Notes: a model not told the origin generated them from the letters alone. A stretch of DNA of 64,000 nt from Brevundimonas sp. (GCF_030704825.1 NZ_JAUYNX010000021.1:1-64000); one strand, 5' to 3'; positions 41,316 through 51,011 are shown, numbered from the stretch's first letter. Translations and numbers: made by a program.

Positions 41316-43022
41316 TCAGGCGCCTTCCATCATTTCGGCGTTGTTCTTTCCGGGCGGGACCAGCGGCCACACGTTCTCCCGGGGATCGATGATCACGTGC
41401 GCGAGGCAGGGGCCGTCGGCGGCCAGCAGCCGGGCGATGCCGGCCTCGACCTCCTCGCGCCGGCTAATTCGGAAGGCCTCGACGCCAAAGGCCTCGGCCA
41501 CCTTCACGAAGTCCGGATTGTCGGACAGGTCGACCTCGGAATAGTTGCCGTCGAAGAACAGCTCCTGCCACTGGCGCACCAGTCCCAGCGAGCTGTTGTC
41601 CAGCAGCAGCACCTTCACCGCGACGCCGTAGCGCCGCAGGGTCGCCAGTTCCTGCACGTTCATCATGAAGCCGCCGTCGCCGGCGACGACGACCACGGCC
41701 GCGTCCGGATCGGCCAGTTTGGCGCCGATGCCGGCGGGCAGGCCGAAGCCCATCGCGCCCAGTCCGCCCGAGGACAGGTGGGCCTCCGGGCGGGAGAAGC
41801 GGCAGTGCTGCGCCGCCCACATCTGGTGCTGGCCGACGTCGCAGGCGGCGACGAAGGCGTCGCCCGCGGCTTCCGAGATCGCCTTCAGCAAGGCGGGGGC
41901 GTAGACCCCCTCGCCCGGGGCGTCATAGCGGAAGGCCGTGCGCGCGGTGCGGCTGGCGCACTGGATCATCCACGGATCGATCGCCAGGCGCACGCCGGCC
42001 AGTTGCGCCGACAGGGCCTCGACTCCCGGGGCCAGTTCGCCGACGACGGCGACATGGGCGTCGCGCAGCTTGCCGACTTCGGAGGCGTCGACGTCGAAAT
42101 GCACGACCCGGGCGTGCGGGGCGAACTCGGCCAGCTTGCCCGTGGCGCGGTCGTCGAACCGGGCGCCGAACACGATCAGCAGGTCGGCCTCCTGCACCGC
42201 CTCGTTGGCGGCGCGCGTGCCGTGCATGCCCAGCATGCCCTGGAAGCCGGGGGCGCCCGTGGGGATCGTGCCCAAGGCGTTCAGGGTCGAGACCGAGGGA
42301 ATGCCGGTCGCCTCGGCGAAGGCGCGAACCTGTCCGGTCGCCCGGCCGATCTTCACCCCGCCGCCGACGTAGATCAGCGGGCGCTCGGCGGCGCGGATGA
42401 CCCGGGCGGCGGCGGCCACCGCGTCATGATCGACCGGCTGGATCGCGTTCGGATAATGGAAGCCGAAATCGTCGCTGGTCCGGCCGACCTGCACGTCTTT
42501 CGGCAGGTCGATCAGCACGGGCCCGGGGCGGCCCGAGGCGGCGATGTGGAAGGCCTCCTCGATCGCGGCCGGGACATCGGCCGGATCCCGGACCAGGATC
42601 GAATGCTTCACGATCGGCAGGGTGACGCCCAGGATGTCGATCTCCTGGAAGGCGTCGGTGCCCATGACGCCCTGGGCGACGTTGCCGGTGATGCAGACGA
42701 TGGGGACGGAATCCATCATCGCATTGGCGATGCCGGTAATCAGATTGGTCGCCCCCGGCCCCGAGGTGGCCAGACACACGCCGACGCGGCCGCTGCGCCG
42801 CGCATAGGCGTCCGCGGCGAAGGCGGCGGCCTGTTCGTGCCGCACCAGGATGTGGCGCAGCGACGATCCGGCCAGGGCGTCGTAGACCGGCATGATGGCC
42901 CCGCCCGGATAGCCGAACACGACCTCGACCCCCAGCCGCTCCAGGGTGGAGACGAGCAGGCGCGCGCCGCTTCTGGGCGGGCTTGCGTCTATTGCGCTGA
43001 TGGCGGTGGCGACTGCGGTCAT
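41316..43022 (-). CDS. ilvG: acetolactate synthase large subunit
   Basis: 568 aa from ATG 43022; a TTG at 43055 would add 11 residues. TPP/FAD enzyme for the first common step of Val/Leu and Ile synthesis. The catalytic Glu is in RHEQAAAFAADAYAR, SGPGATNLITG follows, and the TPP motif runs from GDGGFMMNVQELATL to LDNSSLG. Paired with the IlvM-like gene, hence the ilvG name; ilvB or ilvI would be equally defensible. A second related TPP enzyme is at 57824. Confidence 0.95.
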   Translation of the reverse strand: MTAVATAISAIDASPPRSGARLLVSTLERLGVEVVFGYPGGAIMPVYDALAGSSLRHILVRHEQAAAFAADAYARRSGRVGVCLATSGPGATNLITGIANAMMDSVPIVCITGNVAQGVMGTDAFQEIDILGVTLPIVKHSILVRDPADVPAAIEEAFHIAASGRPGPVLIDLPKDVQVGRTSDDFGFHYPNAIQPVDHDAVAAAARVIRAAERPLIYVGGGVKIGRATGQVRAFAEATGIPSVSTLNALGTIPTGAPGFQGMLGMHGTRAANEAVQEADLLIVFGARFDDRATGKLAEFAPHARVVHFDVDASEVGKLRDAHVAVVGELAPGVEALSAQLAGVRLAIDPWMIQCASRTARTAFRYDAPGEGVYAPALLKAISEAAGDAFVAACDVGQHQMWAAQHCRFSRPEAHLSSGGLGAMGFGLPAGIGAKLADPDAAVVVVAGDGGFMMNVQELATLRRYGVAVKVLLLDNSSLGLVRQWQELFFDGNYSEVDLSDNPDFVKVAEAFGVEAFRISRREEVEAGIARLLAADGPCLAHVIIDPRENVWPLVPPGKNNAEMMEGA

Positions 43023-43067
43023 TGCGGTTTTGGGACCAAACTTTTTGCGGTTCAAGCGGGCCTGGAT

Positions 43068-44084
43068 TTATGCGGCTTCCGCGGTCTTGGGCGCGTGCAG
43101 CCAGGCCATGCGCTCGCGCAGCCTCGCTCCGGTCTCTTCGATCGGCTGTTCGCTATCGGCCCGGACCCAGGCGTCGTAGCGGGGCTTGCCGGCCTCGTTT
43201 TCGGCGATCCATTCGCGGGCGAACTGGCCCGACTGGATCTCGTCCAGGATGGTCTTCATCCGGGCGCGGGTCTCGTCGGTGATGATGCGCGGACCGGACT
43301 TGACCGAACCCCATTTCGCCGTCTCCGAGATGAACTCGTTCATCCTGGTGACGCCGCCCTCGTAGAACAGGTCCACGATCAGCTTCAGCTCGTGCATGCA
43401 TTCGAAATAGGCGATCTCGGGCTGGTAGCCGGCCTCGACCAGGGTGTTGAACCCGGACATGACCAGCTCCTTGGCGCCGCCGCACAGGACGGCCTGCTCG
43501 CCGAACAGATCGGTCTCGGTCTCCTCGCGGAAGGTGGTTTCCAGCAGGCCGCCGGTCGCGCCGCCATTGCCCCTGGCGTAGCCCATGGCGCGGTCGCGCG
43601 CCTTGCCGGTAGCGTCCTGTTCGATGGCGAACAGCGATGGGACGCCGCGGCCGCGCTGATACTCGCGGCGGACCAGATCGCCCGGCCCCTTGGGCGCGAC
43701 CAGGATGACGTCCATGTCCTCGCGCGGCGTGATCCGGCCGTAGATGATCGAGAAACCGTGGGCGAACAGGATGGCCGCGCCCTGTTTGGCATTGGGTTCG
43801 ATGACGTCGCGATAGACCTCGGCCTGGATCATGTCCGGGGTCAGGATGGCGATGATGTCCGCGTCCCGGACGGCCTCGGCCGGTTCGGCGGTCGGAACGC
43901 CGTCGGCGGTCGCGTTGCGCCAGCCCTTGCCGCCGTGACGGACGCCGGCGACCACGTCGTGGCCGGAGTCCCTCAGGTTCTGGGCGTGGGCCCGCCCCTG
44001 CGAGCCGTAGCCGATGATGGCGATGCGCTGGCCGGCGATGGCTCCGGGGCGAATATCGTCATTGGTGTAGATGGTGATGGCCAT
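43068..44084 (-). CDS. ilvC: ketol-acid reductoisomerase, class I
   Basis: 338 aa. NADPH fold [34 protein letters not shown], and the knotted C-terminal domain with [28 protein letters not shown] supplying the metal acids. Length fits class I. Three bases after the ilvD stop and 45 bases before ilvG. Confidence 0.97.
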   Translation of the reverse strand: MAITIYTNDDIRPGAIAGQRIAIIGYGSQGRAHAQNLRDSGHDVVAGVRHGGKGWRNATADGVPTAEPAEAVRDADIIAILTPDMIQAEVYRDVIEPNAKQGAAILFAHGFSIIYGRITPREDMDVILVAPKGPGDLVRREYQRGRGVPSLFAIEQDATGKARDRAMGYARGNGGATGGLLETTFREETETDLFGEQAVLCGGAKELVMSGFNTLVEAGYQPEIAYFECMHELKLIVDLFYEGGVTRMNEFISETAKWGSVKSGPRIITDETRARMKTILDEIQSGQFAREWIAENEAGKPRYDAWVRADSEQPIEETGARLRERMAWLHAPKTAEAA

Positions 44085-44087
44085 GGG

Positions 44088-45833
44088 TCAGGCGTCCTCT
44101 CGGGCGGATCGGGTTTCGGTTTCAGCGGGACGCTGGACCGGCGGCGGATCGGGAATGGTCACGGCGCCCTGCGCGGCCGAGGCCACGGACGCGCGGTATT
44201 TGGCGAAGACTCCGTGCGCCGGGCGGGCAGGTCGGGGGGCGAAACCCGCCCGGCGCTTCGCCAGATCGGCGTCGACGTCGATCCGGCGGTTGGTGACGTC
44301 GATGACGATACGGTCGCCATCGCGAATGAGAGCGATCGGGCCGCCGGCCGCCGCTTCGGGCGACACATGCCCGGCCACGAAGCCGTAGCTCGCGCCGGAA
44401 AAGCGACCGTCGGTGATCAGGGCCACGTCGTGGACGCCGCGCCCCTTCAGGGCCGCGGTGACCTGCAGCATCTCGCGCATGCCGGGGCCGCCGCGGGGAC
44501 CTTCGTAGCGGATGACGATGACGTCGCCCTCGCCGACCGACCCGTCCTGGACGGCCTGGAAGGCGTCCTCCTCGCTGTCGAACACGCAGGCCGGACCCTC
44601 GAAGCGGTCGACCTCGTGGCCCGTCAGCTTGATCACGGCTCCATCCGGCGCGATGTCGCCGTAGATGACCGCATAGCTGCCGCGATCCATGACCGGGGCG
44701 TCGAAGTCGGTCACGACCTGCTGGCCGGGCGTCTCCTCGGCCCTGCCGGCCTCGACGAACAGGGTTTCGCCCGACACCGTCGGGGTGTTGACGATCTTGC
44801 CGGCCTCGGCCATCCGCCGCGTCACCAGCCGCGTGCCGCCCGCGGCGTACAGGTGGCTGGCCAGGAAGCGGCCGCCCGGCTTCAGGTCGCAGATGACCGG
44901 CGCCTCGACGCAGGCCTGATGACAATCCTCGACCCCGAAAGCCACGCCGGCCTCGGCCGCGATCGCGGTCAGGTGCATCACCGCATTGGTCGAGCCGCCC
45001 GAGGCCGAGACCGCGACGGCGGCGTTCTTCAGGCTGGCCCGGGTGATGTATTTCCGGGCCGTATCGCCCGCGAAGACCCGTTCGACGATCAGGCGGCCGC
45101 AACGCTCGCCCTCGGCGGCCTTGCCAGGATCGACGGCCGGGACGTCGTTGGCGCCCATCGGCGACAGGCCCATGACCGACAGGGCCATGGCCATGGTGTT
45201 GGCGGTGAACTGTCCCCCGCACGCGCCCGCGCCCGGGCAGACCGCGCTCTCGACGGCTTTCAGCCCGGCGTCGTCCAGCGCGCCCGCGGCATGGGCCCCG
45301 ATGGCCTCGAAGATGTCCTGCACCGAGACGTCGCGGCGGCCGATGGTCCCCGGCAGGATGGTGCCGCCGTAGTAGACCAGCCCCGGGATATCCATGCGCG
45401 CCAGCGCCATGGCCGCGGCCGGGATGGTCTTGTCGCAGCCGACGATGCAGACCACGCCGTCCAGCTGATGGCCCTCGACGGCCAGTTCGATCGAGTCGGC
45501 GACGACCTCCCGGCTGATCAGCGAGGCCTTCATGCCCGGCGTGCCCATCGAAATGCCGTCGGTGACCACGATGGTGTTGAAATCGACCGGATATCCGCCG
45601 GCCGCGACGATGCCGGCGCGCACGTCGCGGGCCAGGCGGTCCAGGTGCATGTTGCACGGGGTGACCGAGGACCAGGTGTTGACCACCGCGATCATCGGCT
45701 TGTCGAAATCGGCGTCCTGCATGCCGGCGGCGCGCAGATAGCTACGCGCGGCGGCGCGGCTGGGACCGGCCGTCACGGCGCGGCTGCGCGCATTCGGCGC
45801 CGGCCTGTCTGTCGGGGTGAAATCTTGCGTCAT
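44088..45833 (-). CDS. ilvD: dihydroxy-acid dehydratase
   Basis: 581 aa. Cluster cysteines are in TPCNMH, GCDKTIPAAAM and CPGAGACGGQFTANTM, fitting an Fe-S IlvD/EDD enzyme; GRFSGASYGFVAGHVSPEA closes the active site. The IlvD/EDD family also contains sugar-acid dehydratases, but the operon position shows the amino-acid role. First structural gene after the attenuator, which is unusual: most attenuated ilv operons begin with ilvG, ilvB or ilvI. Confidence 0.94.
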   Translation of the reverse strand: MTQDFTPTDRPAPNARSRAVTAGPSRAAARSYLRAAGMQDADFDKPMIAVVNTWSSVTPCNMHLDRLARDVRAGIVAAGGYPVDFNTIVVTDGISMGTPGMKASLISREVVADSIELAVEGHQLDGVVCIVGCDKTIPAAAMALARMDIPGLVYYGGTILPGTIGRRDVSVQDIFEAIGAHAAGALDDAGLKAVESAVCPGAGACGGQFTANTMAMALSVMGLSPMGANDVPAVDPGKAAEGERCGRLIVERVFAGDTARKYITRASLKNAAVAVSASGGSTNAVMHLTAIAAEAGVAFGVEDCHQACVEAPVICDLKPGGRFLASHLYAAGGTRLVTRRMAEAGKIVNTPTVSGETLFVEAGRAEETPGQQVVTDFDAPVMDRGSYAVIYGDIAPDGAVIKLTGHEVDRFEGPACVFDSEEDAFQAVQDGSVGEGDVIVIRYEGPRGGPGMREMLQVTAALKGRGVHDVALITDGRFSGASYGFVAGHVSPEAAAGGPIALIRDGDRIVIDVTNRRIDVDADLAKRRAGFAPRPARPAHGVFAKYRASVASAAQGAVTIPDPPPVQRPAETETRSAREDA

Positions 45834-45874
45834 TGCGAAGTGTCGGTTCCGGAGAGGTCCGGACCGCGCGCAAC

Positions 45875-45903
45875 AAAAAACCCGCTTCCTTTCGGGAGCG
45901 GGT
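45875..45903 (-). terminator. ilv operon attenuator terminator
   Basis: On the minus strand ACCCGCTCCC, loop GAAA, GGAAGCGGGT, then TTTTT. Nine of ten stem positions pair. Located between the leader peptide and ilvD, 41 bases before the ilvD start. Confidence 0.88.
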
Positions 45904-45934
45904 GGCTGCGGGCGATCCTGAGGGTGAGATTAGG

Positions 45935-46087
45935 TCAGGTCACAAGCGTCCACGCCGCTCCGGCAAGGAGGACGAGAAGTACCGCAAGAATCGCAATGCT
46001 GTTGATCGTCACGCCGACATCCGGACGCGCGAAGACCGCCGCGGAAGCGGCGCTCATGCGCGGGGAGGGACGGGTGTTGGCGGTCAC
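45935..46087 (-). CDS. ilvL: ilv operon leader peptide (Ile/Leu/Val-rich)
   Basis: 50 codons from GTG 46087 (AAAGG 5 bases upstream), or 40 from ATG 46057. The C-terminal half is loaded with the regulating amino acids: GVTINSIAILAVLLVLL then TLVT, holding three Ile, several Val and six Leu codons. The hydrophobic run could also look like a membrane helix, but its codon content, its place before an intrinsic terminator and the ilvD start point to an attenuation peptide. Confidence 0.82.
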   Translation of the reverse strand: MTANTRPSPRMSAASAAVFARPDVGVTINSIAILAVLLVLLAGAAWTLVT

Positions 46088-46162
46088 GGGGAGCCTTTGA
46101 ACGAACGCCCTATAGAAACACCTTCTGCCGCGCCGCACAATGGGTTTGGTGAAAAAATGCGT

Positions 46163-46192
46163 TTGCGCACGCCACTCCCTGAGCTTGCGCAC
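46163..46192. promoter_or_regulatory. two TTGCGCAC repeats in the ilv promoter region
   Basis: TTGCGCAC occurs at 46163-46170 and 46185-46192 in the same orientation, 22 bp apart (two helical turns). On the minus strand a possible promoter lies between them and the leader: TTGTGC, 17 bases, TTCTAT. Two sites on one face of DNA suggest an activator such as an Lrp-like protein; that identity is a guess. Confidence 0.35.
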
Positions 46193-46255
46193 TATTCTAC
46201 CCGAGCCAGATCCCTGCCCGCGGGTTTCCTCGACCACCGCGGCGGGTCGCCACGC

Positions 46256-47878
46256 TCAAACCGGGGCGGGAAGCGCCCGATAGCGGAAGTCGCTCAGAAC
46301 CACCCGCCCGGGGCCCGCGGCATAGACGCCGATCCTGAGGCTGAGGAAGCCGCCGAAGACGTTGTGGTGGAGGCCCGAGACCTCCATGCGCATCCCGTTT
46401 CGCGTCCATGTCGCCCCGTCGTCCGACGAGGTGAACCAGGTGACGACATTGTCGATGTTCGCGACCTTCAGCCGGAGGCGGCGCGTCTGGTGAGCCGCGC
46501 GCATCCAGGTCAGTTCCTCGGAGAACTGGAAGGTCTTCAGCGCGGTCGGGGTGAAGCCGATCCCGACGAAGGCCCGGGGATTGTAGAAAAGCAGCAGCCC
46601 CCCTTCGGCGTCTCTCTCCAGATCCAGGGCGATCTCGGCCTCGTATCGACGATCCCCGACCAGGCAGGTCAACGGCGCCGAGTCGGCCGGCGAGGCTCCC
46701 TGTCCCTGGAGGACGAGACCCGCCCGTTCGTAGCTGGCGCGCCGGGCGCTGTCGGGATCCTCCGTATGGAAGGCCCATTGAACGCCCATGCGGTTCGACG
46801 AGAAGTCGTCGGAAAGGCCCGGCGCCGACGCTCCCTTTCGGCCGCCGCGCGGGGTGGGCAACGGCCGGGAAAGGTCGCCGCCGCGGGCATGGAACCAGCC
46901 GTCGGATGTCCATTCGACCGGGTCCAGGAGGGTCTGGCGGCCGAGGGTCCGGAACCCGTTCTCATAGCCGTGGTAGACCAGCCACCAGTCGCCGCCGGGC
47001 CCCTCGACGAGGGTCGCGTGACCCCGCGACCACCAAGGCTCGGCCGCGTCGGTGGTCCGCACCAAGGGATTGTGCGGGCAATGCTCCCACGGCCCGTGAA
47101 CCGAGCGCGACCGCGCGGTGATGACCATGTGGCCGGTCGGCGGACCGGCCGTGCCGCCGACGGCCGTCACCAGATAGAACCAGCCGTCCTTCTTCAGAAG
47201 CTTGGGGCCCTCCGGCGCGAAGCCCTCGACGATCCAGTCGTCGGGATAGACCCATGGCGCATAGGCGGGTTCGAGCTCGCCGTCGGTGGCCAGTCCATCG
47301 TCGGTGAGGCGGATCTTGCGGATGCCGTTGGTGAACAGGTATCGCCGGCCGTCCTCGCCCACGACGTGGCCCGGATCGATGCAGTCCCGGATATTCAGGT
47401 CGACCGGCTCGCTCCACGGGCCGCGGATGTCGTCGGCCCAGATGACGAAGATCGACCAGCCCTCCTTCTTCGGATCGGCGGGGATGTAGATGAAATACCG
47501 GCCCTCGTGCCTGATCAGGTCCACCGCCCAGATCACGCCGAGGTAGCTGTGCAGGGCCGGGCCGATCGGCGTCCAGTTCACCAGATCCGTCGAATGCCAG
47601 ATGACCAGTCCCGGGTACGACAGGAAGGACGAGAAGGTCATGTAGTAGTCGTCGCCGTCCTTGAGGATGGTCGGGTCCGGATGGTCGCCGGCGACGATGG
47701 GGTTCTGGAAGAAGCCGTTTCCGAGATCGGCCTTGCGCTGGCCCTCGGCGCCGACGCCCCAGCGCCGGGCCGGCTGCGAAGCCTGCGTCTGCGCGACCGC
47801 GTCTGACGGCGTCGCCAGGGCGGGGGCGAGGGCGCCGGCCAGGGCGCCCTTGAAGAGCAGGCGGCGGGGCAGGGTCAT
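46256..47878 (-). CDS. glycoside hydrolase family 43 protein (beta-xylosidase/arabinofuranosidase-like)
   Basis: 540 aa. A signal with PRRLLFKGALAGAL resembles a Tat export sequence. Five-bladed propeller with the catalytic set: base Asp in GDHPDPTIL, pKa-tuning Asp in IWAVDLIRHEG, acid Glu in FAPEGPKLL. A C-terminal lectin-like domain (about 340-540, ADSAPLTCLVGDRRYEAEIALDL) matches the module often attached to GH43 xylosidases. Overlaps the GH39 gene by 4 bases. Confidence 0.9.
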   Translation of the reverse strand: MTLPRRLLFKGALAGALAPALATPSDAVAQTQASQPARRWGVGAEGQRKADLGNGFFQNPIVAGDHPDPTILKDGDDYYMTFSSFLSYPGLVIWHSTDLVNWTPIGPALHSYLGVIWAVDLIRHEGRYFIYIPADPKKEGWSIFVIWADDIRGPWSEPVDLNIRDCIDPGHVVGEDGRRYLFTNGIRKIRLTDDGLATDGELEPAYAPWVYPDDWIVEGFAPEGPKLLKKDGWFYLVTAVGGTAGPPTGHMVITARSRSVHGPWEHCPHNPLVRTTDAAEPWWSRGHATLVEGPGGDWWLVYHGYENGFRTLGRQTLLDPVEWTSDGWFHARGGDLSRPLPTPRGGRKGASAPGLSDDFSSNRMGVQWAFHTEDPDSARRASYERAGLVLQGQGASPADSAPLTCLVGDRRYEAEIALDLERDAEGGLLLFYNPRAFVGIGFTPTALKTFQFSEELTWMRAAHQTRRLRLKVANIDNVVTWFTSSDDGATWTRNGMRMEVSGLHHNVFGGFLSLRIGVYAAGPGRVVLSDFRYRALPAPV

Positions 47879-49452
47879 GGTCGGTCCAGTTCGATCATCA
47901 CCACGTCATGGTCGCGCATCGGCAGGGTCAGCGAAGCCTTTCCGTCGGCCCCGACGTCGACGGTCTGGCGAACCGGCGCGTCCGTGGTGAGCGCCTGCAG
48001 CTCCGCCAGCTGGTCGGCGGTCAGTTCGGCCGGCCGTCCCATCTCCAGATAGGCGGTGTAGGCGTCGTTCTGCCGGAAGCCGGTCCGGCGGATGCGCGCC
48101 TCATAGCGCCCCGGGGCCAGGCCCTCGACGGTCAGGGCGAGCGGAGGCCCGTCGGCGGCGGGGCGCACCTGGCGGAAGAAGGGCCGGTTGCTGACCGGCT
48201 GCTCGGGCAGAACGTCCCGCCAAGCCAGCACCTGCACGGTGTCGCCGTTCAGGGCCGCGATGCTCTGGGCGTCGCCCGTCGCCAGCTCCCGGTCGCCGAG
48301 GCTGTTCAGATATTTGAAGGCGAACCAGGTCGCCTTGCGAACCCCGTCCGGGGTCATCAGGCCGAATCCGCCGTCGAACGGCCGGGTCTGCGGGCCCGGT
48401 TCCTCGAACAGGTCGCTGAAGGCCCAGTAGCTCATCCCCTGCGCCAGAGGCTCGGTCTGGCGGAGCTTGGACAGGACGTAGGCGGCGCCGAAATAGTCGT
48501 CGTGGACAGGATCGCGCGGATTGTAGCTGGAGCTCCACTCGGTGAAGAACAGCGGCAGGCCGGGCCGCGTCGACGCCTCGATCTGCGCCCGCACCCTGCG
48601 GACATCCCCCACCACGGCGTCGGGGTTCCCGGACAGCTTGATGTCGCTCTCGCCCATCTCGTCCAGGAAGCCGCTGTCGACGCCGTAGGTGTGGGTGGTG
48701 ATGAAGTCGACCGGCAGGGCGTGCTGGTCGGCATAGGCGAGGAACTCGGGGACCCAGTCGGCGCCGGCCGTGGACGGGCCGCCGACGCGAAGCGCGGGAT
48801 CGACCGCCTTGATGGCCCGGACGGTGCGTCCGTAGTAGTCGAAATAGGCCGCCTGGTCGGCCCGCTCCCAGAAGCCGTCTAGGTTCGGCTCGTTCCAGAA
48901 CTCGAAATACCAGCTGCGCACCTCTTCGGCGCCGTAGCGGTCGATCAGGTGACGCACGAAGGCGTCGATCAGGGCGCTCCATTTCTCCGGCTCGGGATGG
49001 GAGGTGTTGCCCTTCCAGTAGAAGATCGTCTGGTCCGAGGTCTTCATCGCGTCGGGGGTGAAGCCCAGTTCGATGAAGGGTTTGATCCCCATGCCCAGCA
49101 GCCGGTCGTAGAGATGATCGATGCGGGTGAAATCGTAGATCGGCTGCCCGTCCACCTCGCGATAGACGCCCATGTCGTCGTGGAAGATGTCGTGGAAGCG
49201 GATGTAGCGGAACCCGAGCTCCGCGCTCGCCGTCTCCAGCTGGGCCAGACTGTCCTCGCGGATCAATGTGCCCGGGTAGTCCGAACCGACCGAAAACTCC
49301 GCCATCCGGTTGCGGGGCGTGGTCGGACCGTCGACACGAACCACGATGGCGCGGGCGTCTTCCCGTTGAATCTCCACGGCGTTGGCGACGCCAGGAGCCG
49401 CGACGAGAAGGGCCCAACAGCACAGGACAGCCCACGAACTGAACGATCTCAT
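47875..49452 (-). CDS. glycoside hydrolase family 39 beta-xylosidase-like protein
   Basis: 525 aa with signal peptide (FSSWAVLCCWALLVAAPGVANA). TIM barrel of clan GH-A: acid/base Glu in YFEFWNEPNL, nucleophile Glu in LFFTEWSSSYNP, then a beta domain. Expected to release xylose from xylo-oligosaccharides in the periplasm. ATG 49452 has GGAG 7 bases upstream; ATG 49476 is an alternative. Forms an operon with the GH43 gene and is divergent from the AraD1 gene. Confidence 0.92.
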   Translation of the reverse strand: MRSFSSWAVLCCWALLVAAPGVANAVEIQREDARAIVVRVDGPTTPRNRMAEFSVGSDYPGTLIREDSLAQLETASAELGFRYIRFHDIFHDDMGVYREVDGQPIYDFTRIDHLYDRLLGMGIKPFIELGFTPDAMKTSDQTIFYWKGNTSHPEPEKWSALIDAFVRHLIDRYGAEEVRSWYFEFWNEPNLDGFWERADQAAYFDYYGRTVRAIKAVDPALRVGGPSTAGADWVPEFLAYADQHALPVDFITTHTYGVDSGFLDEMGESDIKLSGNPDAVVGDVRRVRAQIEASTRPGLPLFFTEWSSSYNPRDPVHDDYFGAAYVLSKLRQTEPLAQGMSYWAFSDLFEEPGPQTRPFDGGFGLMTPDGVRKATWFAFKYLNSLGDRELATGDAQSIAALNGDTVQVLAWRDVLPEQPVSNRPFFRQVRPAADGPPLALTVEGLAPGRYEARIRRTGFRQNDAYTAYLEMGRPAELTADQLAELQALTTDAPVRQTVDVGADGKASLTLPMRDHDVVMIELDRP

Positions 49453-49714
49453 CGTCTTCTCCAGGATTCGTTTCATGTTCAGGGCTTTGTTGCGGCTCGG
49501 GACGGCGTCGCCGGGCGGAGTTGAGGGATGGCGGGCGCCGGGACGTCGCGCGGCAGGACTCCGCGGCGCGCAAGTCGTTCGAGACATGGGCCTCCCCTTC
49601 CTGATTGCCGGACCCATCGCTTGTTTCGCGACGTCGGCCAGCGTTCCTCACAACCGCGCATGATGGCGTCGGCGGACGCACGATGCATGATTTGGGGGAG
49701 TTGAGAAGCATTTT

Positions 49715-49728
49715 TGTTAGCGCTACCA
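49715..49728. promoter_or_regulatory. LacI-family operator candidate (TGTTAGCGCTACCA)
   Basis: A 14-bp dyad centred on AGCGCT; 12 of 14 positions match its reverse complement. This is the usual LacI-family core and closely resembles, from memory, the operator bound by the xylose repressor XylR of Caulobacter. It lies 263 bp from the GH39 start and 120 bp from the AraD1 start. No LacI-family gene is in the window. Confidence 0.6.
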
Positions 49729-49808
49729 TTCGGATGGGGGATCGCCTCCCGGACCAACCTTCCCGGCAACACTTCCACAAACCGCGTCTCGCGGGATGGG
49801 CAGCAATA

Positions 49809-49818
49809 TGTCAGAGTA
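49809..49818. promoter_or_regulatory. TGTCAGAGTA element, candidate GntR/FCD site 1
   Basis: Reverse complement TACTCTGACA, which recurs exactly at 53034-53043 and with one change (TACTATGACA) at 50945-50954. All three lie in promoter regions of the sugar locus around the GntR-family gene. It is 30 bases before the AraD1 GTG start. Confidence 0.45.
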
Positions 49819-49847
49819 ATATTCCCTCGTCATCGTGGAGTTCCGAC

Positions 49848-50840
49848 GTGCCCCTTCGCCTGATCCAGTATCGCCTTGAGGCTGGTGATCGCACCGTAGC
49901 CGCGATGGCCGACGTCGGCCCGGCGCGGCGGCTGGCCGGCGTCGACAGCGTCTATGCCCTGGCCCTTGAAGCGTTGGCCGCGGGGACGTCGTTATCCGCC
50001 CTGGCCGAAACCCGGGCCACGGGCGAAGTCGTCGACCTCGAGGCGGCCGAAGCGGAAAGGCGCTTGCTCCCGCCCATCGACCACCCCGACCCCGCGCACC
50101 TGAAGATGACCGGCACGGGCCTGACCCATCTCGGCTCGGCGGAAGGGCGGGACCGGATGCACAAGGCCGCGGCGGCCGGCGCCGAGACCGATTCCATGCG
50201 CATGTTTCGCATGGGGCTGGAGGGCGGCAGGCCGGGGCCGGGCCAGGTCGGCGCCCAGCCCGAGTGGTTCTACAAGGGCGACGGATCGACCCTGACGGCC
50301 GCGGGCCGTCCATTGGTCTCGCCCGCCTTCGCCCTCGACGGCGGCGAGGAACCCGAGATCGCCGGCATCTACGTCATCGACGATTCAGGCGCGCCCCGGC
50401 GGCTGGGCTTCGCGCTCGCCAACGAGTTCTCGGATCATGTGACGGAACGGGGCAACTATCTCTGGCTGGCCCATTCCAAACTGCGCGCCGCCTCCGTCGG
50501 TCCCGAATTGCGACTGGGAGCCCTGCCGGACGACGTGCGGGGCGTCAGCCGCATCGTGCGGGACGGGACCACGCTCTGGGAGAAGCCGTTCCTGTCCGGC
50601 GAGGCCAATATGTCCCACAGCCTGGCCAATCTCGAGCATCATCATTTCAAATACGGCCTGTTCCGCCAGCCCCGCGATGTGCACGTCCACTTCTACGGCA
50701 CGGCGACGCTGTCGTTCGCCGACGATGTTCGCGCGCGCGCGGGCGATCGTTTCGAGATCGAGGCGGAGCCGTTCCGCATGACCTTGCGCAACACCCTCGC
50801 GATCGCCGCGCCGGAGAACATGCGCGTGAAGGATCTGTAG
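49848..50840 (+). CDS. AraD1/GguC-type fumarylacetoacetate hydrolase-fold protein
   Basis: 330 aa. The FAH-like fold of sugar-acid dehydratases: VTGTGLTHLGSA-like TGTGLTHLGSAEGRDRMH, QPEWFYKGDGS, DGGEEPEIAGIY (metal acids), GFALANEFSDHV and EHHHFKYGLFRQP. Related proteins dehydrate 2-keto-3-deoxy pentonates in non-phosphorylated pentose or galactose routes. GTG 49848 has GGAG 8 bases upstream and gives the usual length. Followed by the GntR regulator. Confidence 0.87.
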   Translation: MPLRLIQYRLEAGDRTVAAMADVGPARRLAGVDSVYALALEALAAGTSLSALAETRATGEVVDLEAAEAERRLLPPIDHPDPAHLKMTGTGLTHLGSAEGRDRMHKAAAAGAETDSMRMFRMGLEGGRPGPGQVGAQPEWFYKGDGSTLTAAGRPLVSPAFALDGGEEPEIAGIYVIDDSGAPRRLGFALANEFSDHVTERGNYLWLAHSKLRAASVGPELRLGALPDDVRGVSRIVRDGTTLWEKPFLSGEANMSHSLANLEHHHFKYGLFRQPRDVHVHFYGTATLSFADDVRARAGDRFEIEAEPFRMTLRNTLAIAAPENMRVKDL

Positions 50841-50944
50841 AGACGCGGTGGCGCAAGCGCTCGATGATGCTCGCCCCGGAGGCGTGAACGGCCTATGGGT
50901 GCATCCGCCCGCCGCCGCTGGACAGAGCCCGCGGTCGTCCGCTT

Positions 50945-50955
50945 TACTATGACAG
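50945..50955. promoter_or_regulatory. TACTATGACAG element, candidate GntR/FCD auto-site
   Basis: One base different from the TACTCTGACA elements at 49809 (inverse) and 53034. Situated 57 bases before the GntR-family start, fitting autoregulation. Confidence 0.4.
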
Positions 50956-51011
50956 ATCGCGGCTGACAGGTGATCCCGTTTCGCCTCGTTGGCGGCGCAG
51001 GAACAATTTCC

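Larger units (their letters stand above)
49453..49847. other. 395-bp intergenic control region between GH39 and AraD1 genes
   Basis: No gene is supported here: frames that remain open lack ribosome sites and family features. It holds a LacI-type dyad (49715-49728) and a TGTCAGAGTA element (49809-49818) flanked by AATAT/ATATT. It is expected to contain the two divergent promoters of the sugar locus. Confidence 0.6.

Noticed and set aside
41397..46100. A 1567-codon open frame on the plus strand, antisense to the ilv operon
   Set aside because: High-GC antisense openness: it runs across five recognised genes on the other strand, has low-complexity Gly/Asp/Arg content and no family features.
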